Source: Saccharothrix carnea (GTDB lineage: Bacteria; Actinomycetota; Actinomycetes; Mycobacteriales; Pseudonocardiaceae). From it: 64,000 nt of DNA. Of this stretch, positions 38,728-46,945 are shown in pieces. The stretch's first letter is position 1, and every line of letters starts with the position of its first letter. The DNA is taken from positions 62,001 through 126,000 of the forward strand of contig NZ_PYAX01000015.1 in NCBI RefSeq assembly GCF_003014735.1. The letters run 5' to 3'. Under the pieces are notes generated by a model, which was not told the origin of the DNA, searched no databases, and saw only the letters and a list, made by a program, of their open reading frames with translations. The position numbers and the translations under genes were made by a program.

Positions 38728-39050
38728 GGCTTCGGGGACTCCAGGACTCGTGCAGGAGGCGTGGTGCGGCGCATCGCCTCGGGACCAGTGGCGAACGGCC
38801 CGCACCGATCAGGCGGCGCGGGCTTCGAGCGGCACGGTGGAGGGCGGCGGGACGCGACTCGACCCCGCCGTCGACCTCTTCCGAGCGTCACTGGTCACTG
38901 CTGCATGTCGGCCATGATGTTCACCCTGCCGACCACCGGTCAACGGATTTTCGGGGGACTCCCGGTGCCGACTCCGAAAGATTCCGACGCTGAGCCGGTG
39001 ACGTGGAGGAAGCCACCAGAGCGGGCCTCCTCCACGTCACGATCGTCCGA
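38728..39050. other. 323-base gap, no gene seen
   Basis: No frame with convincing coding bias. The only structure I see is the hairpin at 38998-39040 that ends the ribosomal-protein operon coming from the right. Confidence 0.5.
38998..39040 (-). terminator. hairpin after rpmF
   Basis: A perfect 13-base inverted repeat (GTGACGTGGAGGA at 38998-39010 with its complement at 39028-39040) lies 11 bases past the L32 stop. It has no T-run, as is usual for terminators in high-GC actinobacteria. Confidence 0.6.
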
Positions 39051-39212
39051 TCAGAGCAGTCCCCGGCGGTATGCGGGCACCAGGCGACGGGGCACCATCA
39101 GCTTGCGACCGTCCACGGTGGTCACCGGCACCAGGTTCGGCGCCTCCGCCTTCCACTGCGAACGACGGTGGCGGGTGTTGCTGCGCGAGGTCTTGCGCTT
39201 GGGCACGGCCAT
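39051..39212 (-). CDS. rpmF: 50S ribosomal protein L32, zinc-independent (C-) paralog
   Basis: A 53-residue protein ([20 protein letters not shown] at its start) that is clearly L32 but has no cysteines, so it lacks the zinc ribbon. Such C-minus paralogs replace the zinc-binding form when zinc is scarce and are normally repressed by Zur. It lies one base downstream of the L31 gene and ends the operon, being followed by a strong hairpin. Confidence 0.93.
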   Translation of the reverse strand: MAVPKRKTSRSNTRHRRSQWKAEAPNLVPVTTVDGRKLMVPRRLVPAYRRGLL

Positions 39213-39213
39213 G

Positions 39214-39465
39214 TCAGCGGTTCCTCCTGCCGTAGCGGCGGTTGAACTTCTCGACGCGGCCGGCGGTGTCCATCACCCGCTGCGCGCCGGTCCAGAACGG
39301 GTGGGAGTCGGAGGTGATGTCCACGGTGATGAGCGGGTAGGTGTTGCCGTCCTCCCACTCGACCGTGCGCGTGGACGTGGCCGTGGACCGGGTCAGGAAC
39401 GCCTTGCCCGTCGCCTGGTCCTGGAAGACCACCGGGTGGTAGTCGGGGTGGATGCCCTGCTTCAC
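39214..39465 (-). CDS. rpmE2: 50S ribosomal protein L31 type B, zinc-independent
   Basis: An 83-residue type B L31: [15 protein letters not shown] at the start, SHPFWTG in the middle, FNRRYGRR at the end. The CxxC pairs of zinc-binding L31 are missing. The GTG start at 39465 overlaps the stop of the Mrf-like gene (GTGA), and GGAGGA sits unusually close, only three bases before it, so it depends on translation of the upstream gene. It belongs to the zinc-starvation operon under the box at 40573-40589. Confidence 0.93.
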   Translation of the reverse strand: MKQGIHPDYHPVVFQDQATGKAFLTRSTATSTRTVEWEDGNTYPLITVDITSDSHPFWTGAQRVMDTAGRVEKFNRRYGRRNR

Positions 39466-40556
39466 GATTCCTCCATCTCGTCGTGCCACTCGGCGAACGG
39501 GTCGACGAACTCCAGCTCGTCGATCAGCGCCAGTTCCTCGTCGGTCACCAGCGCCTCGCGCAGGGCCGTCGTGATCTCCTCCGGGTCTGCGGTGCCGGCG
39601 ATGACCACGAGTTCCTGCGCCCGGTCGCCGAAGTAGGGGTCCCAGGACGCCGAGGCGACGGCCCGGCGTTCGGCGGGCACGTCGGACCAGTCCGCGACGG
39701 CGGCGAGCCACGGGCCGAGGTTGCCGACGTTCAGGCCACCGCCGGCGGACTCCAGCCACAGCGCGACATCCGGTTGGCTCGCGACCCACACCCGGCCGCG
39801 GGTGCGCACCACGCCGTCGAGCAGCACGTCGATCGCGCTGTGCAGCCGCATCGGGTGGAACGGTCGCCGTTCGGTGAAGTGGACGACCGCCGCGCCGTGG
39901 ACCGGGTGCAGCGGCGGCTGCCCGTGCAGCAGGGGGCCGAAACCGTCGTCGAAACGGCCCCGGCGGGAGCCCTCGGGGATCGCGGCCAGCAGTTCGGCCA
40001 CGTCCAGGGCCTCCCGGCGGCGTCGGGGCGCGATCGGGTTCAGCCGGTCCAGTACGGCGTCCGCGGCGGGGTCCACGCCGTCGCCGGTCAGGACGATCGC
40101 GTCGGCGAACTCCGCCTGCCCCACGACGACCTGCGCCACCGTGCGGTCATCGCCCTCCGCCGCACCGAGGCCGCGGTCGTCCAGCGTGTCGTCGCCGGTC
40201 GCGTCGGCCAGCCACGTCGCCCGGTCCACCGCGGTGACCACGGCTTCGACCCGGACGTCGGCCTCGCGCAGGGCGAAGCAGACGGCCTCGGGCTCCAGCG
40301 CCGGGTCCAGGTGCACGACGACCAGACCGCCGAGGCGTTCGAGCAGCGGGATCAGGTCCAGGCGCAGCGTGCACGACACGCAGCCGTGTGCGAGTTCCAG
40401 CACCGTCAGCTCGCCGTCAACCCACCGCCGCACCACGCCCTCGGCGAGGTCGCGCAGGTCGTGGCGCACCAGCACCGAGCCCGGCGACGCGCGCCAGACC
40501 TCCTCGGCCACGTCGTGGTGCGCGAGTCCGGCCACCAGTAGGACCTCGGTTCCCAT
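39462..40556 (-). CDS. mrf: CobW-family Mrf-like protein (ribosome hibernation recruitment)
   Basis: A 364-residue CobW/ZNG1-related protein. The metal-binding motif HGCVSCTLR (CxxC) is clear, as is the C-terminal CobW domain ([14 protein letters not shown], then RVWVASQPD). The N-terminal P-loop is degenerate: [14 protein letters not shown] stands where GxxGxGKT is expected, so GTP binding is doubtful. In mycobacteria the Mrf protein encoded beside C-minus ribosomal proteins recruits the hibernation factor to ribosomes in low zinc; context and CxxC motif match. ATG at 40556 sits about seven bases past the -10 element, so the transcript may be leaderless. It leads the operon mrf-rpmE2-rpmF. 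Confidence 0.8.
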   Translation of the reverse strand: MGTEVLLVAGLAHHDVAEEVWRASPGSVLVRHDLRDLAEGVVRRWVDGELTVLELAHGCVSCTLRLDLIPLLERLGGLVVVHLDPALEPEAVCFALREADVRVEAVVTAVDRATWLADATGDDTLDDRGLGAAEGDDRTVAQVVVGQAEFADAIVLTGDGVDPAADAVLDRLNPIAPRRRREALDVAELLAAIPEGSRRGRFDDGFGPLLHGQPPLHPVHGAAVVHFTERRPFHPMRLHSAIDVLLDGVVRTRGRVWVASQPDVALWLESAGGGLNVGNLGPWLAAVADWSDVPAERRAVASASWDPYFGDRAQELVVIAGTADPEEITTALREALVTDEELALIDELEFVDPFAEWHDEMEES

Positions 40557-40563
40557 GTGGGTT

Positions 40564-40591
40564 AGCCTAACGGAAACGATTGTCGTTTCAA
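40564..40591 (-). promoter_or_regulatory. promoter of mrf operon, overlapped by Zur-like box
   Basis: On the minus strand TTGAAA (40591-40586) and TAGGCT (40569-40564) are 16 bases apart. The same arrangement, TTGAAA with TAGGTT, stands before the zinc-transporter operon at 48510-48538. The spacer contains the palindrome at 40573-40589. Confidence 0.6.
40573..40589. promoter_or_regulatory. Zur-like operator
   Basis: A perfect inverted repeat GAAACGA-TTG-TCGTTTC with seven-base arms in the divergent gap between mrf and rpmB. It resembles known actinobacterial Zur boxes (TGAAAAxxxxTTTTCA type), and the genes on both sides are classical Zur targets. Confidence 0.7.
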
Positions 40592-40603
40592 ACTGGAGGT
40601 AGC

Positions 40604-40843
40604 GTGTCGTCACGGCACTGCCAGGTCACCGGGCGCAAGCCCGGCTTCGGCAAACAGGTCTCGCACTCGCACCGGCGCACGTCCCGGCGCTGGCTGCCCA
40701 ACACGCAGCGCCGCCGGTTCTGGCTGCCCTCGGAGAACCGGTACGTGGTGCTGACCCTGGCGACCAAGGGCATCAAGACCGTGGACAAGCGCGGCATCGA
40801 GGCCGTGGTGGCCGAGCTGCGCCGCCAGGGGGTGAAGGTCTGA
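40604..40843 (+). CDS. rpmB2: 50S ribosomal protein L28, alternate paralog
   Basis: A 79-residue L28 ([36 protein letters not shown]). Only one cysteine remains near the start (SSRHCQVTG), not the CxxC pair needed for zinc. GTG at 40604 follows GGAGG by five bases. First gene of the divergent alternate-ribosomal-protein operon L28-L33-S14-S18, regulated from the shared Zur-like box. Confidence 0.93.
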   Translation: MSSRHCQVTGRKPGFGKQVSHSHRRTSRRWLPNTQRRRFWLPSENRYVVLTLATKGIKTVDKRGIEAVVAELRRQGVKV

Positions 40844-41010
40844 TGGCCAGGTCCACCGACGTCCGACCGATCATCAAGATGAGGTCGACCGCGGGCACCG
40901 GCTACACCTACGTGACCCGCAAGAACCGCCGCAACGACCCCGACCGCCTGGTGCTGCGCAAGTTCGATCCCGTCGTGCGCCGCCACGTCGACTTCAAGGA
41001 GGAGCGCTGA
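40843..41010 (+). CDS. rpmG2: 50S ribosomal protein L33, zinc-independent
   Basis: A 55-residue L33 ([20 protein letters not shown] at residues 8-27) with no cysteines at all, the C-minus form. ATG overlaps the L28 stop by one base (TGATG) and its own stop overlaps the S14 start in the same way, so the four genes are tightly coupled. Confidence 0.93.
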   Translation: MARSTDVRPIIKMRSTAGTGYTYVTRKNRRNDPDRLVLRKFDPVVRRHVDFKEER

Positions 41011-41306
41011 TGGCCAAGAAGTCCAAGATCGCCAAGGACCGGCAGCGACGCGAGGTCGTCGCCCGCTACGCCGAGCGGCGCCACGAGCTGAAGGAGATCG
41101 TCCGACTCGACCCGGAGCGCCGCGACGAGGCCCTGCGGGCACTGCAGAAGCTGCCGCGTGACGCCAGCCCCACCAGGCTGCGCAACCGCGACGCCGTGGA
41201 CGGTCGCCCCAGGGCGTTCAACCGCGCGTTCGGCCTGTCCCGCATCCGGCTGCGCGAGATGGCGCACCGCGGCGAGCTGCCCGGCGTCAGCAAGTCGAGC
41301 TGGTGA
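41010..41306 (+). CDS. rpsN2: 30S ribosomal protein S14, zinc-independent long form
   Basis: A 98-residue S14 ([16 protein letters not shown] at the start, [20 protein letters not shown] toward the end). It has the length of the long, cysteine-free form, whereas the zinc form is about 61 residues with CxxC motifs. It overlaps L33 by one base and S18 by four bases. Confidence 0.93.
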   Translation: MAKKSKIAKDRQRREVVARYAERRHELKEIVRLDPERRDEALRALQKLPRDASPTRLRNRDAVDGRPRAFNRAFGLSRIRLREMAHRGELPGVSKSSW

Positions 41307-41545
41307 GCCGGATGCCGAAGATCGAACGCACCCAGAAGCGCCGGGCGAACCTCCTGCGCAAGGAGGGCATCACCGATGTGGACTGGAAGGACGCGGCACT
41401 GCTGCGGAAGTTCATCTCCGACCGCGGCAAGATCCGTTCCCGCCGGGTCACCGGCCTGACGCCGCAGCAACAGCGCCAGGTCGCCACCGCCATCAAGAAC
41501 GCACGAGAGATGGCCCTGCTCCCCTACCCCAGCCAAGGACGCTGA
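41303..41545 (+). CDS. rpsR2: 30S ribosomal protein S18, alternate paralog
   Basis: An 80-residue S18 ([37 protein letters not shown]) without cysteines. The GTG at 41303 gives a GTGA overlap with S14; an internal ATG at 41312 could also serve. Last gene of the operon; a strong hairpin follows at 41547-41586. Confidence 0.93.
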   Translation: MSRMPKIERTQKRRANLLRKEGITDVDWKDAALLRKFISDRGKIRSRRVTGLTPQQQRQVATAIKNAREMALLPYPSQGR

Positions 41546-41546
41546 C

Positions 41547-41586
41547 GGACGCGGGGCCTGCACGAGTTCGTCCAGGCCCCGCGTCC
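41547..41586. terminator. bidirectional hairpin between converging operons
   Basis: A perfect 14-base inverted repeat, GGACGCGGGGCCTG at 41547-41560 and its complement at 41573-41586, with a 12-base loop. It sits between the S18 stop and the stop of the converging surface-protein gene. Confidence 0.75.
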
Positions 41587-41595
41587 CCTGTCCGA

Positions 41596-43209
41596 TCAGC
41601 CGCGGTGGGTCCGCCTGCGCCTGGTGAGGACGAGTGCCGCGGCACCGCCGGTGGTCAGCAGGACGGCGACCAGCACCGCCGTGCCCAGCCCTCCGACGCC
41701 GGTGGACGCCAGGCCGCGCCGTGTGGGCGCGGACGCCGCCGTCGTGGTGGTCGAAGTCGGACCGGTGGTCGTGGCCGTGGTCGTCGAGGTGGTGTTCGGG
41801 GGTGCGCAAGCGCCGTTGGCGGTGGGGTCGACGTCGCCGACCGCGATGGTGAACACGTCGCTGTCGGTGGCCGCGCGGCCATCGGCGAGGGTGGCGGTGA
41901 CCTCGATGGTGATCCGGTAGGTGCCCTCCGCGCCGAAGGCCCAGTTGGCGTGGGCGTGGGTGCCGAGCGGGACGGTGGTGGTGTCGGGCAGGCCGTCGCC
42001 GGAGTCGACCAGCACGACCGGTGCGATGCCGGTGAGGAAGATGCCGAGGCGGCCGGGACCGTCCACGGCGGTCACGCGGAGGTCGACGCCCCCGGCGACG
42101 TCCTGCGGGCTGAGCGACTCGGTGTTCCAGCCGGCCCACACGATGCCGGGGATCTGGGTCTGCGGGATGAGCCAGACCGGTGCGCCCGGCGTGCCCAGGA
42201 ACGAGTAGGCGGGGTCGGTGGGCACGGTGTTGCGCGCGGCGGGGACCAGGTGCAGCACCACGTCGACCGGGTCTCGCCACACGGCCCGGTCGGGACCGGC
42301 GGTGCCGTCCTTGACCCGGGTGGTCAGGGTGCCGTCGAGGAGGCGTGGGGCGATGAGGTCCACGTGGCCGTCGTCGAGGACCACGCACGAGGTGGGTGGC
42401 GCGGTCGTTGTCGTCGTGCCCGTGGTCGTCGTTGTCGTGGTTGTTGTCGTAGTTGTCGTGGTCGTCGTGGTGGTCGTTGTCGTCGTGGAGGGGTCGGTCC
42501 CGAGGCCGGGCTTCACGGTGGTGGGGTCGACCGCTCCCACGGCGATGGCGTAGGTCGTGGTGTCACTCAGCGGCGTCCCGTCCGGGGTGGTGGCCGTGAC
42601 GGTGAAGGTGAGCCGGTAGACGCCCTCGGCGGAGAACGTCCAGTTGGCGTGGGCGTGGGTGCCGATCAGCAACGGGTACTGCTGAGGCAGGGGGTGCGCG
42701 GTGTCGAACACGCGCGGCAGCGGTTCGCCGACCGGTCCGCTCTGGAACACGGTGAGCTTGCCGGGTGCGGCGCTGCCGGGCTGGTCGCCGCCGATCGCGT
42801 CGAGGGTCCAGCGCACCGAGTCCGGGTCGACCTGGTCGTCGGTCAGGGACTCGGTGTTCCAGCCCGCCCAGACCACGTTGGGGTCCTGGATCTCCGGGAT
42901 GAGCCACAGGTCGCTGCCCACCGGGCCGAGGAAGGCGTACTCGGGGAGGTCGGGCACCTGGATGCGCGACTCCGGCTTGACGTGCGTGACGACCTGCTCC
43001 GGATCGCGGACGGTCGGTGGCGTGGTGTTGCCGTCCTTGTAGCGGATGTCCAGCACACCATCGACCACCGCGGGGGCGAGCAGGTCCACGTGCCCGACGT
43101 CCACGACGGTCGTGGACTCCTGGGCGAAGGCCGGTGCGAGGGACAGCGCGGCGAGGGCGGTGACCGCGAGAGCGGCGACGGCGGTTCTCACGCGGGTCGG
43201 GGTGGTCAC
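41596..43209 (-). CDS. sortase-anchored protein with two choice-of-anchor-M domains
   Basis: A 537-residue surface protein. A Sec signal peptide (to about residue 29, ending APAFAQ) precedes two copies of an actinobacterial surface-repeat domain. Each copy runs from GHVDLLAP or GHVDLIAP through AYxFLGxxG, WAGWNTES and THAHANW. They are joined by a threonine linker of 22 Thr, Gly and 5 Thr. A shorter Thr/Ser linker leads to the anchor LASTG, a hydrophobic segment and RRRRTHRG, a sortase signal with LAxTG in place of LPxTG. It is the last gene of the anchored-repeat ABC transporter operon and overlaps the preceding gene (GTGA). A role holding zinc or the importer in the wall is inference. Confidence 0.85.
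   Translation of the reverse strand: MTTPTRVRTAVAALAVTALAALSLAPAFAQESTTVVDVGHVDLLAPAVVDGVLDIRYKDGNTTPPTVRDPEQVVTHVKPESRIQVPDLPEYAFLGPVGSDLWLIPEIQDPNVVWAGWNTESLTDDQVDPDSVRWTLDAIGGDQPGSAAPGKLTVFQSGPVGEPLPRVFDTAHPLPQQYPLLIGTHAHANWTFSAEGVYRLTFTVTATTPDGTPLSDTTTYAIAVGAVDPTTVKPGLGTDPSTTTTTTTTTTTTTTTTTTTTTTGTTTTTAPPTSCVVLDDGHVDLIAPRLLDGTLTTRVKDGTAGPDRAVWRDPVDVVLHLVPAARNTVPTDPAYSFLGTPGAPVWLIPQTQIPGIVWAGWNTESLSPQDVAGGVDLRVTAVDGPGRLGIFLTGIAPVVLVDSGDGLPDTTTVPLGTHAHANWAFGAEGTYRITIEVTATLADGRAATDSDVFTIAVGDVDPTANGACAPPNTTSTTTATTTGPTSTTTTAASAPTRRGLASTGVGGLGTAVLVAVLLTTGGAAALVLTRRRRTHRG
42403..42486. repeat. threonine-codon microsatellite
   Basis: Twenty-eight consecutive codons encode 5 Thr, Gly and 22 Thr (read on the minus strand), using ACG, ACA, ACC and ACT in mixed order. 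It encodes an extended, probably glycosylated linker between the two surface domains and is a likely site of length variation. Confidence 0.9.
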
Positions 43210-44534
43210 GGGGTCTCCTTGGCGGGGCGGCGGCGGGCGAGCACGAGGGCGGCGGTGCCCGTCGCGACCAGGGCGAGCGCGAGACCGGCGGTGGCGGGCA
43301 ACGCTTCGGCACCGGTGGAGGCCAGGCGGTTGGGCGTGCCGGTCTGTCGGCCGGTGTTGCCCGGCTGCTGCTGTTGGGCCGGTGCCCCGGTGCCGTCACC
43401 GACGACGAAGGTGAGGGTTTCGGTGTCGGTCAGCGCGGCACCGTTCGCACCGGTCGCCGCTGCGGTGAAGGTCAGCCGGTAGCGGCCGGGTTCGGCGAAC
43501 GCCCAGTTGGCGTGGGCGTGGGTGCCCAGGGGCACGGACAGGGTGTCGGGCAGGCCGTCGCCGCTGTTGAAGATGACTTGCGGTGCGCCGAACGAACCGG
43601 TGGTGAACAGGCCGAACGGTCCCGGTCCGTCGACCGCGGTCAGCGTCCACGTCACCGGGCCGGAGACGTCGGCCGGACGCAGTTCCTCGGTGTTCCAGCC
43701 CGTCCACAGCAGGTCCGCGCTCTGGGTCTGCGGCAGCAGGAAGACCTGCTCGCCCGCCCCGCCGAGGAACGACAGCGCCGGTTGCGCCGGGAGTTCGGTG
43801 CGGGCGGCGGCCGTGACGCGGAACTCGACGTCCGCGGGTTCGCGCCAGGTCGTGACGCCGGTGGCGGTGCCGTCCTTGACCTGGACGTGCAGGCCGTCCG
43901 CCAGCAGGCGGGGCGCGACGGCGTCCACGTGGCCGCGCTCCAGGGTGACGCGGCCGGTCGCCGTGGGCGGTTGCTGCGCGGCGGCGGCGACCTGCGGTTG
44001 TGGCGCGGCGAGGGCCGGGAGCTGCGGGAGTGCCCGAGGCTCGACGGCGACCTCCACCTCGGGTCGGGCCGGCTCCGTGACGACCAACCGGTAGTCGCGC
44101 TCGACGGCCAGCGGCCGGCCGTCGAGCGCGTGGGCGACGGCCTCGACGCGGAGCAGGTGCTCCCCCGGCGCCGGCACGTCGACGTTCAGCGTTCCGCTCG
44201 CGGCCACCGGGACCGTGACCGGATCCCCGTGGCGCGTCTCCACCGCGGACTCGTCCCTGAGGGACGTGCGCAGTTCGACCCGGTCACCGAACACGGAACC
44301 GGGTTCGATGGCGGTGGTGTCCCAGCTCAGTTCCACCTGTTCGGCTTCGGTGGTGGCCGCCAGAGCGTCGGGTGGTCCGTCCAGCGCCAGCCGGTCGGCT
44401 TCGACGTCCAGCACGGCGTCCGCGATGGGCCCGTCGGGCGGGGTGGTCGGTTCCGGCTCGGCGATCGCGGCGGGCGCGGCCATCAGCAGCGCGGCGGCCA
44501 CGCCGAGCAGCGCACCGGTCCGGTTCGGGGTCAC
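43206..44534 (-). CDS. sortase-anchored transporter-associated surface-repeat protein
   Basis: A 442-residue protein with a signal peptide (LMAAPAAIAEPEP), an N-terminal Ig-like region of about 150 residues (VELSWDTTAIEPGSVFGDRV onward), a Pro/Gln-rich hinge and one choice-of-anchor-M domain (GHVDAVAPRL, LSFLGGAG, WTGWNTEE, THAHANWAF). After a Gln/Pro spacer comes the LASTG anchor, a hydrophobic span and RRRPAKE. It matches the 'ABC transporter-associated repeat protein' type I know from TIGRFAM models. It starts with GTGA overlap on the permease gene and overlaps the next surface-protein gene, so it is co-translated with the importer. Confidence 0.85.
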   Translation of the reverse strand: MTPNRTGALLGVAAALLMAAPAAIAEPEPTTPPDGPIADAVLDVEADRLALDGPPDALAATTEAEQVELSWDTTAIEPGSVFGDRVELRTSLRDESAVETRHGDPVTVPVAASGTLNVDVPAPGEHLLRVEAVAHALDGRPLAVERDYRLVVTEPARPEVEVAVEPRALPQLPALAAPQPQVAAAAQQPPTATGRVTLERGHVDAVAPRLLADGLHVQVKDGTATGVTTWREPADVEFRVTAAARTELPAQPALSFLGGAGEQVFLLPQTQSADLLWTGWNTEELRPADVSGPVTWTLTAVDGPGPFGLFTTGSFGAPQVIFNSGDGLPDTLSVPLGTHAHANWAFAEPGRYRLTFTAAATGANGAALTDTETLTFVVGDGTGAPAQQQQPGNTGRQTGTPNRLASTGAEALPATAGLALALVATGTAALVLARRRPAKETP

Positions 44535-45412
44535 GACTTCTCCTCGGCGAGAACGGCAGGGACAGCGGTCCGTCGAGGCCGGGTGAGCAGGCCGTGGCGG
44601 GGTGCGAAGAGCCAGCACAGCAGGAAGATCGCGGTGAGGGTCAGCACGATCAGACCGCCGGCGGCCAGGTCGAACGCATACGACAGGTAGAGGCCGAGCA
44701 CGCTGCCGCCCGCGCCGATCGACGGGGCGAGCAGCATCATGGCGCCGAGCCGGTCGGTGAGCAGCCTCGCCGCGGCGGCAGGGGTGACCAGCAGGGCGAG
44801 CACCAGGATGTTGCCCACGGCCTGCAACGAGATGACGATGGCCAGGGTCACCATCACGTGCAGCACCACGTCGAGCCAGAACACCGGCAGACCCACCGCG
44901 CGGGCCTGTTCGCGGTCCAAGGTCGCGGCCACGAACCGGCTGTTGAACAGCGCCGTGCACAGCAGCACCCCCGCGCCGATCACCGCCACCGACACCACGT
45001 CGGAGTCGCTGATGCCCAGGATCGAGCCGAACAGGAACGACTCCAGCGACCCGCCGTAGCCGGGGGCGGTGCTGAGGATGACGATGCCCAGGCCGAACGA
45101 GGCGGCGAAGAAGATCCCGATGACCGAGTCCTCCTTGAGCCTGCGGTTCTGGGTGAACACCGCGATCAGCAACGCGGTGACCACGCCCGCGACCGCGCCG
45201 CCGAGCACCAGGTTCGAGCCGAGCACGAACGCGACCGCGATGCCGGGGAAGACCGCGTGCGAGACGGCGTCGCCGATGAACGCCATGCCGCGCAGCACCA
45301 CGTGGCTGCCGATCACCCCGCAGACCAGGCCCGACATCAACGCCACCAGCAGCGCCCGCCGCCAGAAGTCGTACTCCCACGGCGCGGTCAGGAACTCGAA
45401 GGCCGCGGTCAC
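44531..45412 (-). CDS. anchored repeat-type ABC transporter permease (zinc/manganese family)
   Basis: A 293-residue ABC-3 family permease with eight or nine hydrophobic segments. Family segments are GSHVVLRGMAFIGDAVSHAVFPGIA near residues 36-60 (split here for length) and LQAVGNILVLALLVTPAAAA. This family imports Zn or Mn. It starts with GTGA overlap on the ATPase and ends with GTGA overlap on a surface-protein gene. Zur-like sites at the operon head favour zinc. Confidence 0.88.
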   Translation of the reverse strand: MTAAFEFLTAPWEYDFWRRALLVALMSGLVCGVIGSHVVLRGMAFIGDAVSHAVFPGIAVAFVLGSNLVLGGAVAGVVTALLIAVFTQNRRLKEDSVIGIFFAASFGLGIVILSTAPGYGGSLESFLFGSILGISDSDVVSVAVIGAGVLLCTALFNSRFVAATLDREQARAVGLPVFWLDVVLHVMVTLAIVISLQAVGNILVLALLVTPAAAARLLTDRLGAMMLLAPSIGAGGSVLGLYLSYAFDLAAGGLIVLTLTAIFLLCWLFAPRHGLLTRPRRTAVPAVLAEEKS

Positions 45413-46161
45413 CCGGTCACCCCCAGCGCCTTGAGCAGCTGCTCGGCCCGGTCCAGGCCGAACGTGCGCAGCCAGATGTCGGTGTCGGCCAGCGCCGCGG
45501 GCTCGTCGTCGGCCACGACCGTGCGGTTGAGCAGGCACAGCCGGCTGCACAGCGCGGTGGCGGCGGCGAGGTCGTGGGTGGTCATGAGCACCGCCACGCC
45601 TTCGTCGCGCAGTCCGGTCAGCAACGTGCTCAGCAACTCCTGGGTGGGTGCGTCGATCCCGGTGAACGGCTCGTCCAGCAGCAGCACCTGCGGCCGCAGC
45701 GCCAGCGCCCGCGCGACCAGCACCCGTTGCCGCTGACCACCCGACAACTCGCCGACCGGGCGGGTCCTCAGCTCCGCCATGCCCACGCGGTCCAAGGCGT
45801 CGGCGACGGCTTCGCGGTCCTGCGCGGTGCGTCGGCGCAGCAGGCCGGTCAGGTGGGTGCGACCGGTGGCGACCGCGCCCTCGACCGTGATGGGGAAGTC
45901 CCAGGCGAACTCGTGGCGCTGCGGCACGTAACCCAGCGTTCCCTGTGCTTGGCGCGGGGTGCGGCCGCCGACGAGGACCGTGCCCCGGTGGACCGGGACG
46001 AGGCCGAGTGCGGTGCGCAGCAACGTCGTCTTGCCCGCGCCGTTAGGTCCGATCAAGCCGACCAGTTCACCGGACCGCAGCCGGAAGTCCACATCGGACA
46101 GCACTTCGCGTCCGCCCAGGTGCACGGTCACGTCGGTGATGTCGAGCACCGGTTCAGTCAT
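45409..46161 (-). CDS. anchored repeat-type ABC transporter ATP-binding protein
   Basis: A 250-residue ATPase with Walker A GPNGAGKTT, Q-loop YVPQRHEFAW, signature LSGGQRQR, Walker B VLLLDEPFTGID and switch TTHDL. VPQR with an aromatic following is usual in metal-importer ATPases of the ZnuC/MntB type. ATG at 46161 overlaps the end of the preceding surface-protein gene by eight bases, and its stop overlaps the permease start. Confidence 0.9.
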   Translation of the reverse strand: MTEPVLDITDVTVHLGGREVLSDVDFRLRSGELVGLIGPNGAGKTTLLRTALGLVPVHRGTVLVGGRTPRQAQGTLGYVPQRHEFAWDFPITVEGAVATGRTHLTGLLRRRTAQDREAVADALDRVGMAELRTRPVGELSGGQRQRVLVARALALRPQVLLLDEPFTGIDAPTQELLSTLLTGLRDEGVAVLMTTHDLAAATALCSRLCLLNRTVVADDEPAALADTDIWLRTFGLDRAEQLLKALGVTG

Positions 46162-46945
46162 CGGTACCTCTCCTGGCACGGCGCAGGACGAACGCCGCCA
46201 CCGCACCTGCCACGAGCACGCCGCCCACCGCGATCCACACCCAGGACGGTCCTGCGGGCTGTGCCGGGGTGGCGCCGGACGGCGGGACGCTGGGCTCGGT
46301 GGTGAACGCCGTCGCCGGGTCACCCGGACCGACGTGGACCCGCAGCGTCGCGCGGTCCGCGTGGCCGTCGACGGTGGCCATTTCCACGTCCAGCGAGTAG
46401 GCGCCGGGTGCGGTGAACACCCAGTTGCCGTGCACGTGGGTGCCCGCCTCGACGCCGGTCTCCTGCGGATAGGGCCGTTCGCTGCTGAAGATGGTCTCCG
46501 GCGCGCCGAAGTTGCCGGTGAGGAACAGCTCGAAGCGACCGGGGCCTTCGACGCCGTGCAGCCGCCAGTCCACCTCCCGGCCGACGACCTCGGCGATGCT
46601 CGGGTCCTGGGTGTTCCAGCCAGGCCACACCAACCGCTGGTCCTGGACCTGCGGCAGCACCCAGACGTCGGTGCCGGGCGTGCCGAGGAACGCGTACGCC
46701 GGGTCGTCGGGGACAGTGGTCTTGGCCACGTCCGCCACCTGGAGCACCACGTCGGCGGGTTCGCGCCACACCGGGCCGTCACCGGTGTCGTCCCGGATCT
46801 GGAGGGTCCACCGGCTGTCGACCAGGCGCGGACCGAGGTCCACGTGGCCGTCCGCGATGACGACCGGCGCGTCGGCGTGCGCGGCCGGTGGGACGAGCAG
46901 GAGCGCGGCGGCGGCCGCGAGCAGGACCCGGATCAGGCGAGGCAC
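46154..46945 (-). CDS. choice-of-anchor-M surface protein with C-terminal membrane anchor
   Basis: A 263-residue protein: signal peptide (LLLVPPAAHA), one choice-of-anchor-M domain (GHVDLGPRL, AYAFLGTPG, WPGWNTQD, THVHGNWVF), a Pro/Ala linker, and a C-terminal membrane span (WIAVGGVLVAGAVAAFVLRR). No LPxTG-like motif is present, so it should be membrane- rather than wall-anchored. The His motif reads THVHGNW instead of THAHANW. GTG at 46945 overlaps the binding-protein gene by 13 bases. Placed between binding protein and ATPase, it is likely a component or chaperone of the importer. Confidence 0.85.
   Translation of the reverse strand: MPRLIRVLLAAAAALLLVPPAAHADAPVVIADGHVDLGPRLVDSRWTLQIRDDTGDGPVWREPADVVLQVADVAKTTVPDDPAYAFLGTPGTDVWVLPQVQDQRLVWPGWNTQDPSIAEVVGREVDWRLHGVEGPGRFELFLTGNFGAPETIFSSERPYPQETGVEAGTHVHGNWVFTAPGAYSLDVEMATVDGHADRATLRVHVGPGDPATAFTTEPSVPPSGATPAQPAGPSWVWIAVGGVLVAGAVAAFVLRRARRGTDD

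Noticed and set aside
38335-39636. 433-codon plus-strand frame over the synthetase promoter and L31/L32 genes
   Set aside because: It is antisense to clear ribosomal protein genes and has no coherent composition.
42403-42486. Tandem repeat considered as CRISPR or an intergenic repeat
   Set aside because: It is in frame inside a surface protein and codes threonine; there are no spacers.
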